DNA of 64,000 bases from assembly GCF_022271405.1 (NCBI RefSeq), contig NZ_JAJNAL010000005.1:1-64000 (forward strand). The letters are read 5' to 3'. The stretch comes from Rhodopseudomonas infernalis. GTDB taxonomy: Bacteria; Pseudomonadota; Alphaproteobacteria; Rhizobiales; Xanthobacteraceae. The translations under genes were made by a program, and so were the position numbers. Below the pieces are notes generated by a model. The model did not search any database, was not told where the DNA came from, and worked only from the letters and a program-made list of their open reading frames with translations. Positions 46,532 through 56,188 of the stretch are shown here, in pieces (the stretch's first letter is position 1; every line of letters begins with the position of its first letter).

Positions 46532-46652
46532 CTGCCTTGCGGTGGCGAACACCATCGGGGATTTGCCGAGGTCACGCCCGATCCGGCGTGATCTGGCCGA
46601 TGTTTCTGCATAAGATGCCCGCGAATCCATTCGCCGCCCGCCGGGAACACTC

Positions 46653-48302
46653 ATGACGCAGCCGTCTTTCGCGACCCACGAGGTCTTCAATCAGTCGCCG
46701 GCGTTCGAGGACGTCGATCTGTTCGGCGCCGATCGGCCGCTGGTCGAGGCGGTGACGTTCAACAATGCCGGCCATGCGCATGTCGAACTCGAAGCCTTCG
46801 GCCGGACCTGGGGCTCGGCGCATATGGCCGAGCGCGGCCGGCTCGCCAACGAGCACACGCCGCGGCTGAAGACCTTCGACGCCAAGGGTGTTCGCCTCGA
46901 TCGGGTCGAATTTCATCCCGCCTATCACGAGCTGATGCAGGAGAGCTTTCACGCCGGCATCCACAACTCGACGTGGGACGCCAATGGCCAATCCGCCGGT
47001 GGCTCGTCCGAAGTGTCGCGGGCCGCGAAGTTCTACATGGCGGCGCAGGTCGAGACCGGGCATCTGTGCCCCGTGACGATGACTCGCGCGTCGGTCGCAG
47101 CGCTCGCCGCGCAGCCGGATCTGCTGGCGCAGGTGATGCCGGTGCTGAGCAGCAAGCGCTACGACACCGCCTTCGCGCCGTGGTCCGAGAAGCGCGGCAT
47201 GAGCATCGGCATGGGCATGACCGAGAAGCAGGGCGGCACCGACGTGCGCAGCAACGCCACGCGTGCGGTCCGCGACGGCGACGCCTACCGCATCATCGGC
47301 CACAAATGGTTCATGTCGGCGCCGATGTGCGACGCGTTTCTGGTGTTGGCGCAGGCTGAGGAGGGGCTGAGCTGTTTCTTCATGCCGCGCTTCAAGCCCG
47401 ATGGCTCGGTCAACGACATCCACTTCCAGCGGCTGAAGGACAAGCTCGGCAATCGCTCCAACGCGTCGTCCGAGGTCGAGTTCACCGGCGCCTATGCGGT
47501 GCCGGTCGGCGAACCGGGGCGCGGCATCCGCACCATCATCCAGATGGTGCAACTGACCCGGCAGGATTGCGCGATCGCCTCCGCCGGGCTGATGCGCTCG
47601 GGCCTCGCGCATGCGCTGCATCACGCGCGTCATCGCAGCGTGTTCCAGAAACACCTCGTCGATCACTCGCTGATGCAGGCGGTGCTCGCCGACATGGCGC
47701 TGCAGGTCGAGGCTTCGGTCGCGCTGGTGATGCGGCTGTGCCGGGCCTTCGACCAGGCGCCGCACGATCACCTCGAAGCCGCCTACATGCGGCTGATGAC
47801 TCCGGCCGTGAAGTACTGGATCTGCAAATCGGCGCCGCCATTCGTCTATGAGGCGATGGAGTGCATGGGCGGCAACGGCTATGTCGAGGACGGCATTCTG
47901 GCGCGTCATTACCGCGAGGCGCCGGTGAATGCGATCTGGGAGGGCTCCGGCAACGTGATGTGCCTCGACGTGCTGCGCGCGATGTCGCGCGAGAGCGACG
48001 CCGGCACGGAAGTCCTGCAAAGCCTGATCCAGGACACCGCCGGCCTGACCGGCGGACCCGCCGCCGCGAGCCTCGTCGCCCGCGCGTTCCTGCAGGCCGA
48101 CAATGAACGCACCGCGCGGCTCGCCGTCGAGACCCTGGCCAAGCTCGCCGCCGCCGCCGCGCTCAGCGAGATCCACCCGCCGCACGCCGAACTGTTCGCG
48201 CGGACGCGGCTGACCCCGGAGCCCGCCACCATGTACGGCGCCGCAAATCTCAGCGCCGAGCAGGCGCGTGGCTTGCTGGCGCGGGCGCTGCCGGAGATGT
48301 GA
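46653..48302 (+). CDS. aidB: AidB-like acyl-CoA dehydrogenase family protein
   Basis: The 549-residue flavoprotein has the acyl-CoA dehydrogenase fold with the long AidB C terminus. GMGMTEKQGGTDVRSNAT (FAD/substrate loop), HKWFMSAPMCDAFLV and GGNGYVEDGILARHYREA fit AidB. AidB of E. coli binds DNA and FAD and protects against alkylation. The gene follows the VanX-like gene by about 120 nt. An ada/alkB neighbour is absent, so a DNA-protection role is inferred. Confidence 0.87.
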   Translation: MTQPSFATHEVFNQSPAFEDVDLFGADRPLVEAVTFNNAGHAHVELEAFGRTWGSAHMAERGRLANEHTPRLKTFDAKGVRLDRVEFHPAYHELMQESFHAGIHNSTWDANGQSAGGSSEVSRAAKFYMAAQVETGHLCPVTMTRASVAALAAQPDLLAQVMPVLSSKRYDTAFAPWSEKRGMSIGMGMTEKQGGTDVRSNATRAVRDGDAYRIIGHKWFMSAPMCDAFLVLAQAEEGLSCFFMPRFKPDGSVNDIHFQRLKDKLGNRSNASSEVEFTGAYAVPVGEPGRGIRTIIQMVQLTRQDCAIASAGLMRSGLAHALHHARHRSVFQKHLVDHSLMQAVLADMALQVEASVALVMRLCRAFDQAPHDHLEAAYMRLMTPAVKYWICKSAPPFVYEAMECMGGNGYVEDGILARHYREAPVNAIWEGSGNVMCLDVLRAMSRESDAGTEVLQSLIQDTAGLTGGPAAASLVARAFLQADNERTARLAVETLAKLAAAAALSEIHPPHAELFARTRLTPEPATMYGAANLSAEQARGLLARALPEM

Positions 48303-48333
48303 AGCGCATCAGCCCCATTGCCACACCCATCCC

Positions 48334-48423
48334 CGTCATGCCCGCGCTCGTCGCGGGCATCCACGCCTTTCGGCCGTACCTCGCGCCAAGGCTTGGATGG
48401 CCGGGACAAGCCCGGCCATGACG
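48334..48423. repeat. Intergenic repeat, family B (copy 3)
   Basis: CGTCATGCCCGCGCTCGTCG and GCGGGCATCCACGCC face GGATGGCCGGGACAAGCCC and GGCCATGACG. This is the most complete of the three family B copies. It lies beside family A copy 6 in the same gap. Confidence 0.8.
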
Positions 48424-48445
48424 AGTCACTGCCACAACCTCTCCC

Positions 48446-48555
48446 CGTCATTGCGAGCACCCGGATCGGCGCTTCGCGCCGTCCGGGCACAGGCTCCGCG
48501 AAGCAATGCAGCTGAGTGCACCGCGCTGGATTGCTTCGCTGCGCTCGCAATGACG
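48446..48555. repeat. Intergenic palindromic repeat, family A, long form (copy 6)
   Basis: CGTCATTGCGAGCACCCGGA carries the extra module in the left arm; the centre GCAATGCAGCTGAGTGC is followed by TGGATTGCTTCGCTGCGCTCGCAATGACGG. It lies between convergent aidB and ychJ. Confidence 0.9.
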
Positions 48556-48562
48556 GACCGGG

Positions 48563-48958
48563 CTAGCCGGCCGTCTCGCCGCCGGAGAAGTACCAGCGGC
48601 CTTTGTGCTTGCGGAATTGCGAGTGCTCGTGGTGGGTCTGGTCGGTGCCGTTGCGGCTGAAGCGGGCGACGAATTCGACGTTGCCGCGGCTGCCTTTCTC
48701 GCTGCTGGCGAGCACCAGCAGATCGACGAAGGTCGATTGCTCCATCCAGGCGCGGTTGGCGTCGTGGTCGAACAGGGCGGTCGTGTCGGGATCGGTGGTC
48801 TCGACGATGTAGTCGAAGTCTTTCAGCACATAGGCGGCGTAGCGAGAGCGCATCAGCGCTTCCGGGCTCTGGGCCTGCCGGGCGCGGGCGAGCAGCGGGC
48901 CGCAGCAGTCGTCGTAGGATTTGCCGGAGCCGCAGACGCAGGTCATGGCATGCATCAT
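48563..48958 (-). CDS. YchJ-family SEC-C domain protein (UPF0225)
   Basis: The 131-residue protein has an N-terminal SEC-C zinc motif CVCGSGKSYDDCC (Cys7, Cys9, Cys18, Cys19), then an NTF2-like beta region with SRYAAYVLKDFDYIVETT and RWYFSGGE. Function of YchJ is unknown. The start could be the ATG at 48946. It ends convergent with aidB. Confidence 0.87.
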   Translation of the reverse strand: MMHAMTCVCGSGKSYDDCCGPLLARARQAQSPEALMRSRYAAYVLKDFDYIVETTDPDTTALFDHDANRAWMEQSTFVDLLVLASSEKGSRGNVEFVARFSRNGTDQTHHEHSQFRKHKGRWYFSGGETAG

Positions 48959-48978
48959 CGTTGGCTATCAGAGGGCGA

Positions 48979-49461
48979 TCAGCCGGCGCGGCGGAGCGCG
49001 GCGAGCCGATCGAGCGCACCCTGGAGAATATAGATCGCGGCGTGTTCGTCGATCACCTTGGCCCGCTTGGCACGGCTGACATCGTTGGCGATCAGCTCGC
49101 GCTCGACCGCCGCCGTCGACAGCCGCTCGTCCCACAGCCCGATCGGCAGCTCGGTCAGCCGCGAAAAATTGCGCGCGAAGGCGCGGGTCGACTGCGCGCG
49201 CGGGCCTTCGCTGCCGTCCATGTTGAGCGGCAGACCGAGCACGAAGCCGCAGGCCGCGCGCTCGGCGCCGAGTGCCAGCAGCCGCCGCGCGTCGGCCGTG
49301 AACGCCTTGCGGGCAACGGTTTCGATGCCGGTGGCGAGTTTGCGATCCGGATCCGAGCCGGCGACGCCGATCGTCTTGGTGCCGAGGTCGAGGCCGAGCA
49401 AGGTGCCGCGCGCCGGCCAATGCGCGGCGGCTTCGATCAGCGGAAGGATGAGAGCTGGCAT
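48979..49461 (-). CDS. ruvX: RuvX/YqgF pre-16S rRNA nuclease
   Basis: The 160-residue RNase H-like protein has DLGTKTIGVA (catalytic Asp25), FVLGLPLNMDGSEG, LWDERLSTAAVE and DEHAAIYILQ (second acidic site). YqgF matures the 5' end of 16S rRNA. Frames extend to 49536 but similarity starts at the ATG at 49461. It is upstream of ychJ on the same strand. Confidence 0.92.
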   Translation of the reverse strand: MPALILPLIEAAAHWPARGTLLGLDLGTKTIGVAGSDPDRKLATGIETVARKAFTADARRLLALGAERAACGFVLGLPLNMDGSEGPRAQSTRAFARNFSRLTELPIGLWDERLSTAAVERELIANDVSRAKRAKVIDEHAAIYILQGALDRLAALRRAG

Positions 49462-49633
49462 GGCCGCCGCATAGCACGCGACGGCGGCCGCGCATAGGCA
49501 AGGCCGGACGGCTCCGGTCGAACGGCGATCCGGCATGCGCCGATGGACAATCCCGAGGCGCTACATCGCGCTTGCGCGTGCCCCGCGATCGCTGCGAGAT
49601 AGCATCCGGATTTGGGTTGCTGGCAGGTTGAAG

Positions 49634-49870
49634 ATGGACGCGCTTGGCTGGTTCGGGTTGGCTGCAGTCGCCGTCATGGTGCTCAGCTACGCGCTGGAGG
49701 ATCACAGCTTTTGGTTCATTCTGGTGTTCGCGATCGCCTGCGGGCTGGGAGCGATCTCGAGCTTCCTGCACGGGGTCTGGCCGCTCGGCGTCCTGACCGC
49801 CGTCTGGGCCGGGATCGCGCTGCGCCGGTTTTTACTGAAGCTGCGTCCGGCGCCGTCCGGCGCAGGATAG
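49634..49870 (+). CDS. Small membrane protein, unknown
   Basis: The 78-residue protein has three hydrophobic helices (residues about 5-20, 26-46, 48-64) and a short basic tail. It begins MDALGWFGLAAVAVMVLSYA. No known domain is apparent; it has an N-terminal similarity to small YgjV-like integral proteins. It lies between divergent ruvX and the nitronate monooxygenase. Function unknown. Confidence 0.6.
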   Translation: MDALGWFGLAAVAVMVLSYALEDHSFWFILVFAIACGLGAISSFLHGVWPLGVLTAVWAGIALRRFLLKLRPAPSGAG

Positions 49871-49960
49871 CGGGGCGCCGTGCCGCCGTGCTAAACCGGC
49901 GCAGGCGCGCAGCGGCGCGCGCCACACCCTTCATTCTTCCCGTCATTGTGAGTGTCGACC

Positions 49961-51037
49961 ATGTGGCCCGACCGCCGTATCCTTGATCTGTTCGCCATCG
50001 AGTTTCCGTTCCTGCTGGCGCCGATGGCCGGCGCGATGGACGCCGAACTCGCGGTCGCGGCCGCGCGCGGCGGAGCACTGGGCTCGCTGCCTTGCGCGAT
50101 GCTGAGCGCCGACAAGGCGCGCGAGCAGGTCGGCATCTTCCGCCAGCAGATCGCGGCGCCGATCAATCTGAATTTCTTCTGCCACACGCCGGTCGACGCC
50201 GATCCGGCGCAGGAGGCGGCGTGGAAGCAGCGGCTCGGCGCTTACTATCAGGAACACGGCCTCGACCCGGCCGCGCCGGTGCCGGCCGCCAGCCGCGCGC
50301 CGTTCGACGCGGCGATGTGCGCGCTGGTCGAAGAGCTGAAGCCCGAAGTGGTGAGCTTCCATTTCGGTCTGCCCGAGGCGTCGCTGCTGGCGCGCGTCAA
50401 GGCGACCGGCGCCAAGTTGATCGCCTCGGCGACGATCGTGCGCGAGGCGATCTGGCTGGAGGAGCACGGCGTCGACGCGATCATCGCGCAGGGCGCCGAG
50501 GCGGGCGGGCATCGCGGCATGTTCCTGACCCAATCGATCGCGCAGCAGCCGGGCCTGTTCGCGCTGCTGCCGCAGGTGGTCGATGCGGTTCATGTCCCGG
50601 TGATCGCCGCCGGCGGCATCGCCGATGGCCGGGCGATAGCAGCCGCGTTCGCGCTCGGCGCGGCCGGCGTGCAGATCGGCACCGCCTATCTGCGCTGCCC
50701 GGAATCGCGGACCAGCGAACTGGTGCGCGCGGCGCTGGCGCGCGGCACCGACGAAGCGACGGTGATGACCAATGTGATGACCGGGCGTCCGGCGCGCGGC
50801 ATCGCCAACCGGGTGATGCGCGAGGTCGGCCCGGTGTCGGCCGACGCGCCGGCGTTCCCGCACGCCGCCGCTGCGCTCGGGCCGCTGAAGGCCGTCGCCG
50901 AGAAGCAGGGCAAGGTCGACTTCACCAATCTGTGGGCCGGGCAGGCGGTGCGGCTCGGCCGCGATATGCCGGCGGCGGAACTGACGCGGGCGCTGGCCGG
51001 CGCCGCGCTGGCGCGGCTGAGCCGGCTTGCCGGCTGA
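49961..51037 (+). CDS. Nitronate monooxygenase family NAD(P)H-dependent flavin oxidoreductase
   Basis: The 358-residue FMN TIM-barrel protein shows FLLAPMAGAMDAELAVAAARGGALGSL near the start, IIAQGAEAGGHRG (FMN phosphate loop) and VIAAGGIADGRAI. These are the hallmarks of 2-nitropropane dioxygenase/nitronate monooxygenase enzymes that detoxify nitronates. A GTG at 49952 could be the start. The true substrate is not determined. It lies upstream of gatC with a 75-nt gap. Confidence 0.88.
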   Translation: MWPDRRILDLFAIEFPFLLAPMAGAMDAELAVAAARGGALGSLPCAMLSADKAREQVGIFRQQIAAPINLNFFCHTPVDADPAQEAAWKQRLGAYYQEHGLDPAAPVPAASRAPFDAAMCALVEELKPEVVSFHFGLPEASLLARVKATGAKLIASATIVREAIWLEEHGVDAIIAQGAEAGGHRGMFLTQSIAQQPGLFALLPQVVDAVHVPVIAAGGIADGRAIAAAFALGAAGVQIGTAYLRCPESRTSELVRAALARGTDEATVMTNVMTGRPARGIANRVMREVGPVSADAPAFPHAAAALGPLKAVAEKQGKVDFTNLWAGQAVRLGRDMPAAELTRALAGAALARLSRLAG

Positions 51038-51400
<363 letters not shown>

Positions 51401-51410
51401 GAACCGCGCG

Positions 51411-51617
51411 ATGTGCCTGCTGTGCGACGACGAGAAGGCCTATCAGGCCTATATGGACTACCTCGATGCGATGGAGCGCAAGGGCAAGGTCGTCGATCAG
51501 GACACCGCGATGAACGCCGTCCTCGACGGCCTGCAGGCCGCCGCCAAGGCCAATCGCGACGCCCCTGAAAACGACAAGACGCTGTCGCCGTTCTTCTGCA
51601 GCCCGGTCAACAAATAG
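51411..51617 (+). CDS. Small conserved-looking protein between gatC and gatA
   Basis: The 68-residue protein begins MCLLCDDEKAYQAYMDYLDA and ends LSPFFCSPVNK; a CxxC near the start and a distal Cys suggest a metal or redox role, unproven. TAGGAAC overlapping the gatC stop serves as ribosome-binding site, so it is co-transcribed with gatC. I believe similar proteins exist in Bradyrhizobiaceae. Function unknown. Confidence 0.7.
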   Translation: MCLLCDDEKAYQAYMDYLDAMERKGKVVDQDTAMNAVLDGLQAAAKANRDAPENDKTLSPFFCSPVNK

Positions 51618-51620
51618 CCC

Positions 51621-51905
51621 TCAGGCCTTCTTCAGCTTCCGCACGCGGCGCAGGTCGGCGTTGATCTGCGACTGCCAGCCGCGTCCGAGCGCGCGATAGG
51701 CTTCCAGCACGTCGGCATCGAGCCGCAGCGTCACCGAACTCTTCGGCTGCTCCCCGAGCGGCGGCCGCCCGCGGCGGACGATCTTGCCGTCGATGCGAAT
51801 CTCCCCGGTGCGGAAGAACTCGTCGAGCAGTTCAGGAGCATCGTCAGGATCGTCAGTCAAAGCCTTGCCGAAAGAGGGCGGCCCAGCGGACTTCTTCCTT
51901 GGCAT
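51621..51905 (-). CDS. brnA: BrnA-type antitoxin
   Basis: The 94-residue protein ends with the BrnA ribbon-helix-helix-like part: RPPLGEQPKSSVTLRLDADVLEAYRALG then GWQSQINADLRR. BrnA binds and neutralises BrnT and autorepresses the operon. It overlaps the brnT end by 53 bases and is translated downstream of it, as in known brnTA operons. It lies antisense to the direction of the gat genes. Confidence 0.88.
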   Translation of the reverse strand: MPRKKSAGPPSFGKALTDDPDDAPELLDEFFRTGEIRIDGKIVRRGRPPLGEQPKSSVTLRLDADVLEAYRALGRGWQSQINADLRRVRKLKKA

Positions 51906-52140
51906 GGCAGTACCTCATCGAAATCACATGATGGTCGCCGTCACGTGGCGTCCAGACGATCACGACCATGCGCGGACCGACGTATCCTGCAGTGATGTAG
52001 CGGTCCTCGCCGTAGTCGAAGCGATCGTCGAGCTTCGTCACGATACGTCCGGCAAACGCCGATGCGGCATCGGTGGCAAAGTCGAGGCCACGATGTCGCC
52101 GGGTCCAATCCCGCTTTGCCGGATCGAATGTGATCGACAT
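51853..52140 (-). CDS. brnT: BrnT-type ribonuclease toxin
   Basis: The 95-residue protein has FDPAKRDWTRRHRGLDF near the start, RFDYGEDRYITAGYVGPRM and HVISMRYCHAKEEVRW at the end, matching BrnT (DUF497) toxins, RelE-like ribonucleases induced by stress in Brucella. It is the first gene of brnTA. On the minus strand, upstream of its ATG, ATTGTAGTTACATAAT is an AT-rich candidate operator. Confidence 0.88.
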   Translation of the reverse strand: MSITFDPAKRDWTRRHRGLDFATDAASAFAGRIVTKLDDRFDYGEDRYITAGYVGPRMVVIVWTPRDGDHHVISMRYCHAKEEVRWAALFRQGFD

Positions 52141-52318
52141 GCAATTATGTAACTACAATATTCAGGTCGTCAATGCCCGACTCTAGCCGCGCCGGCCGAA
52201 GCGGCACAATCGCTTCAATTGTCGAAGGCGCTGTGCTAGCCAGCGCTGCAATGCAGCCGCACGATCCGCGGCGCCTCGACCGGCCTGCGCCGGCTCCACT
52301 TCCAGGCGTGCCTGAACC

Positions 52319-53797
52319 ATGACCGATCTGACATCGCTGACGCTCGCCGAGGCCCGTGAGGGGCTCGCCACCAAGTCCTTCACCGCGGTCGAATTGACCG
52401 ATGCGCATCTGAACGCCATCGAGGCGGCGCGCGTGCTCAACGCCTACGTGGTCGAGACGCCTGACGAGGCGCGCAAGATGGCGCAGGCGGCGGATGCGCA
52501 GATCGCCAAGGGCGAGGGCGGTCCGCTGGCCGGCATCCCGCTCGGCATCAAGGACCTGTTCGCCACCAAGGGCACGCGGACCACGGCGTGCTCGAAGATC
52601 CTCGGCGACTTCAAGCCGACCTACGAGTCGACCGTGACGACGCAGCTGTGGCGCGACGGCGCGGTGCTGCTCGGCAAGCTCAACAACGACGAATTTGCGA
52701 TGGGCTCGTCGAACGAGACCTCGTGCTTCGGCCCGGTGGTCAATCCCTGGCGCCGCGCCGGCTCTGACGCGCAGCTGGTGCCGGGCGGCTCGTCGGGCGG
52801 CTCGGCCGCCGCCGTCGCAGCCGGCCTGTGCCTCGGCGCCACGGCGACCGACACCGGCGGCTCAATCCGCCAGCCGGCAGCGTTCACCGGCACGGTCGGT
52901 ATCAAGCCGACCTACGGCCGCTGCTCGCGCTGGGGCATCGTGGCGTTCGCCTCGTCGCTCGATCAGGCCGGTCCGATCGCCCGCACGGTGCGCGACTCCG
53001 CGATCCTGCTGCGCTCGATGGCCGGCTTTGACCCGAAGGACACCACCTCGGTCGATCGCCCGGTGCCGAACTACGAAGCCGCGATCGGCGGCTCGGTGAA
53101 AGGCATGAAGATCGGCATCCCGAAGGAGTATCGGCTGGACGGCATGCCGGCCGAGATCGAGAAGCTGTGGTCGCAGGGCGCCGAGTGGCTCAAGGCCGCA
53201 GGCGCGGAACTCGTCGAGGTGTCGCTGCCGCACACCAAATACGCGCTGCCGGCCTATTACATCGTGGCGCCGGCGGAAGCCTCGTCCAATCTCGCGCGCT
53301 ATGACGGCGTCCGCTACGGCGCGCGCGTGGGCGGCCGTAACATCGTCGAGATGTACGAGGCGACCCGCGCCGCCGGCTTCGGCGCCGAGGTCAAGCGCCG
53401 CATCATGATCGGCACCTACGTGCTGTCGGCGGGCTACTACGACGCCTATTACCTACGCGCGCAAAAAGTCCGCACGCTGATCAAGCGCGACTTCGAACAG
53501 TGTTTCGAGCAGGGCGTGTCCGCGATCCTGACGCCGGCGACGCCGTCTGCGGCGTTCGGCATCGGCGAGAAGGGCGGCGCCGATCCGGTCGAGATGTATC
53601 TCAACGACATCTTCACCGTGACGGTGAACATGGCCGGGCTTCCCGGCATCGCGGTTCCCGCCGGCAGCGACTCGCAGGGCCTGCCGCTTGGCCTGCAACT
53701 GATAGGTCGGCCGTTCGACGAGGAGACGTTGTTCTCGCTCGGCGATGTGATCGAGCAATCCGCCGGGCGATTCACGCCGCGGAAATGGTGGGCCTGA
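52319..53797 (+). CDS. gatA: Glutamyl-tRNA(Gln) amidotransferase subunit A
   Basis: GatA is the amidase subunit that releases ammonia from glutamine. The 492-residue protein has the amidase signature: catalytic Lys in [14 protein letters not shown], and the Ser-rich [14 protein letters not shown] with [11 protein letters not shown] holding the cis-Ser and nucleophile Ser. The length is normal. It is separated from gatC by the small gene and the antisense BrnT/BrnA pair and from gatB by about 3.9 kb of unrelated genes. Confidence 0.96.
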   Translation: MTDLTSLTLAEAREGLATKSFTAVELTDAHLNAIEAARVLNAYVVETPDEARKMAQAADAQIAKGEGGPLAGIPLGIKDLFATKGTRTTACSKILGDFKPTYESTVTTQLWRDGAVLLGKLNNDEFAMGSSNETSCFGPVVNPWRRAGSDAQLVPGGSSGGSAAAVAAGLCLGATATDTGGSIRQPAAFTGTVGIKPTYGRCSRWGIVAFASSLDQAGPIARTVRDSAILLRSMAGFDPKDTTSVDRPVPNYEAAIGGSVKGMKIGIPKEYRLDGMPAEIEKLWSQGAEWLKAAGAELVEVSLPHTKYALPAYYIVAPAEASSNLARYDGVRYGARVGGRNIVEMYEATRAAGFGAEVKRRIMIGTYVLSAGYYDAYYLRAQKVRTLIKRDFEQCFEQGVSAILTPATPSAAFGIGEKGGADPVEMYLNDIFTVTVNMAGLPGIAVPAGSDSQGLPLGLQLIGRPFDEETLFSLGDVIEQSAGRFTPRKWWA

Positions 53798-53873
53798 GGG
53801 GCGACCCGCGCGCCGCTTTTGCGTTGCGTTTGTTTCGCGCTGCAGCCATGCTGACAGCGGGCAGGAAGGTTGA

Positions 53874-54974
53874 ATGAGCACTGACGAAGGGGTGCCGTCT
53901 CCGCAAAGCGTCGACGGAATTTTGGGCTCGTCGGAGATCGCGGTCGCGATCGAAAACGACCGCTACAAGCATCTGCTCGACAATGTCCCGGTCGCCGTCG
54001 CGGTGTCGCGCGGCAATGGCGACGCGCAACGCATCGCCTATATCAACCGAGCCTTCGAGCTGCTGCTCGGCCTGTCGCAGGCCGACATCGAAGGCCAGGG
54101 CTGGACCTGTCTCGACACGCTGGTCAACGAGGACGATCCCGCCAAGACGCTCGGTGCCGCGATCCGGGTCGGCGAGGATTTTCTCGGCGTGTTCCGGCCG
54201 CTGACGCCGACCGAGCACGTGCTGATCGTGCAGGCCTACGCCTCGGTGATCGAGAGCGAAGACGGCCCCGAGAGCTTCCGGATCGCCGCGCTGGTCGATG
54301 TCGGCGGCCGCGAGCGCGCCCAGATCGAGCGCTTCGAAATCCAGATCCGCGAACGCGATACGCTGATGCGCGAACTGCAGCATCGAGTGAAGAACAATCT
54401 GCAGCTCGTCACCGCGCTGGTGCGGCTCGAGGCGCGCTCCGCCGCCGAAGGCGAGACCGTCGCGTTGGCGCGGCTCGCCAGCCGGATCGACGCGCTGACG
54501 GCTTTGTACCGGATCTTGTCCGCGGAGAGCGCCGGCAGCCAGGACATCGACCTCGGGCAGTATCTGTCCGACGTCACCGAAGCGGTGATGCAGGCCAACG
54601 GCCGCGACGGCGTCGCCTACGAGGTCAGCACGACCTATTGCCCGTTGTCGGTGAACATCGCGATGCCGGCCGGCTTGCTGGTCAACGAGATGCTGACCAA
54701 TGCGCTGAAATACGCTTTCGTCGGGCGCAGCGGCGGACGCGTCAAGGTGATCTGCAGCGTCGAGGCCGGCCGTGTCTCGGTGGTGGTGTCGGATGACGGC
54801 GTCGGCCTGCCGGAAGGGCAGGAATGGCCGTCGCCGCGCAAGCTCGGCGCGCTGATCCTGCAGACCCTGAAAGAGAACGCTCGCAACGTCGCGTTCAACG
54901 CCAGGACCATTCGCGGGCAGGGCACCTGGTTCACGCTCACCTTCGACGCTGCCCCGACGCCCGCACCGCATTAG
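53874..54974 (+). CDS. PAS-domain sensor histidine kinase of the HisKA_2/HWE type
   Basis: The 366-residue soluble kinase has a PAS domain (about 25-145), then the phosphorylatable His170 in MRELQHRVKNNLQLV (HisKA_2 type), followed by a HATPase with NEMLTNALKYAF and DDGVGLPEG. There is no membrane helix and no response-regulator gene beside it, so it is an orphan cytoplasmic sensor. The PAS domain shows no GXNCRFLQ LOV cysteine motif. GGAAGG precedes the ATG. The signal is unknown. Confidence 0.85.
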   Translation: MSTDEGVPSPQSVDGILGSSEIAVAIENDRYKHLLDNVPVAVAVSRGNGDAQRIAYINRAFELLLGLSQADIEGQGWTCLDTLVNEDDPAKTLGAAIRVGEDFLGVFRPLTPTEHVLIVQAYASVIESEDGPESFRIAALVDVGGRERAQIERFEIQIRERDTLMRELQHRVKNNLQLVTALVRLEARSAAEGETVALARLASRIDALTALYRILSAESAGSQDIDLGQYLSDVTEAVMQANGRDGVAYEVSTTYCPLSVNIAMPAGLLVNEMLTNALKYAFVGRSGGRVKVICSVEAGRVSVVVSDDGVGLPEGQEWPSPRKLGALILQTLKENARNVAFNARTIRGQGTWFTLTFDAAPTPAPH

Positions 54975-55020
54975 GCGCGTGATCGATTGATCGGTGATGA
55001 CGTCTGCGCATCCACCGACT

Positions 55021-55120
55021 CGTCATCCTGAGGAGCCAGGCAAAGCAGGGCGTCTCGAAGGATGCGGCCACTGGTGCGAGTGCTGCATGGTTCGAGACGG
55101 CGCTTCGCCTCACCATGATG
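55021..55120. repeat. Intergenic repeat, family C (copy 2)
   Basis: CGTCATCCTGAGGAGCCAGG is followed by GTCTCGAAGGATGCGGCCAC and GGTTCGAGACGGCGCTTCGC, ending TCACCATGATG. It shares the CTCGAAGGATG core with the copy near 29.8 kb. It lies between convergent genes. Confidence 0.7.
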
Positions 55121-55151
55121 TTGTGACTGATGCAACAGCCCAAGCGTCGCG

Positions 55152-56087
55152 CTAATCCATCCGTTGCCGCGCCAGCCATTGCCGCGGCGTCAGGCCGAAT
55201 TCGATGCGGAACGCCGTCCGCAATGCGGCGGCATCCGGAAAGCCGCAGCGAGTGGCGAGATCTTCCAGTCCTCGCGCGCCGCCGGCGAGCAGATCCTGCG
55301 CGCGCGCCAGCCTGACGCGGCGCAACCAGTCGCCGAGATTGCCGCCGGTCCGCGCCCGGATGTAACGGGTGAGGCTGCGGCGGCTCATGCCGGCGCGCTC
55401 GGCCAACTCGTCCAGCGACGGCGTCGCAACCGGATCGGCCCGGAGCGCCTCCAGCAGTTCGGAGATCCTGAGATCGGCAGTGGAGCCGATCGCAGGGCGT
55501 TCGATCAGTTGCGGCTGTTCTCCCGCGCGCTGCGGGGCGACGACGAGATGCCGGGCGACACGGTTGGCTTCGGCCGTGCCGGCGATCCGGCCGAGCAGAT
55601 GCAGGCAGCAATCCAGCCCCGACGCGATTCCTGCCGAAGTCAGAATGCGTCCCTCGTCGACGAACAGGGCGCCGCGATCGACCACGACCTCGGGAAAGCG
55701 TGCAGCGAAATTCTCTACGCACGCCCAATGCGTCGTCGCACGTCGCCCGTCGAGTAGTCCCGCTTCGGCAAGGCCGAACGCGCCGAGGCAGAGGCCGACG
55801 ACGATGGCACCGCGCGCCTCCGCGGCGCGGAGTTCGGAGGTGATCTCCGGCGGCACCGTTTCATGCGCATCGCGCCAGCCTGGCAGGATGACGACATCGG
55901 CCTCGCTGGCGGCGTGCAGTGGCAAGGGAGCCTCGATGGTCAGTCCGCCCGTCGCCGAAAATCGAGACTGAGCCGCGCATACATCGACCCGATGACCGCT
56001 GGCGAGAAACGGTTCGCCGAACACCGCCAGCGGTGTCGACAGCATGAACGGGCTGATCTGATCGTAGGCGAGGATGGCGATCTGCAT
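55152..56087 (-). CDS. GlxA-type AraC-family transcriptional regulator
   Basis: The 311-residue protein has an N-terminal DJ-1/PfpI-like sensor (ILAYDQISPFMLSTPLAVFG; GLCLGAFGLAEAGLLDGR with the Cys-containing elbow) and a C-terminal AraC helix-turn-helix (LAERAGMSRRSLTRYIRARTG). Such regulators often control neighbouring catabolic or detoxification genes. It is divergent from the isochorismatase-like gene, which it probably regulates. The effector is unknown. Confidence 0.9.
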   Translation of the reverse strand: MQIAILAYDQISPFMLSTPLAVFGEPFLASGHRVDVCAAQSRFSATGGLTIEAPLPLHAASEADVVILPGWRDAHETVPPEITSELRAAEARGAIVVGLCLGAFGLAEAGLLDGRRATTHWACVENFAARFPEVVVDRGALFVDEGRILTSAGIASGLDCCLHLLGRIAGTAEANRVARHLVVAPQRAGEQPQLIERPAIGSTADLRISELLEALRADPVATPSLDELAERAGMSRRSLTRYIRARTGGNLGDWLRRVRLARAQDLLAGGARGLEDLATRCGFPDAAALRTAFRIEFGLTPRQWLARQRMD

Positions 56088-56188
56088 TGGCCCAATATGC
56101 CCTAATAATGTCTATCAGGCCACTGATCCGGAGCAGCGCGTCGGCCTACAGGGAAAGGACTTTTCGACGGGCAGCAAAGGAGAACCCG

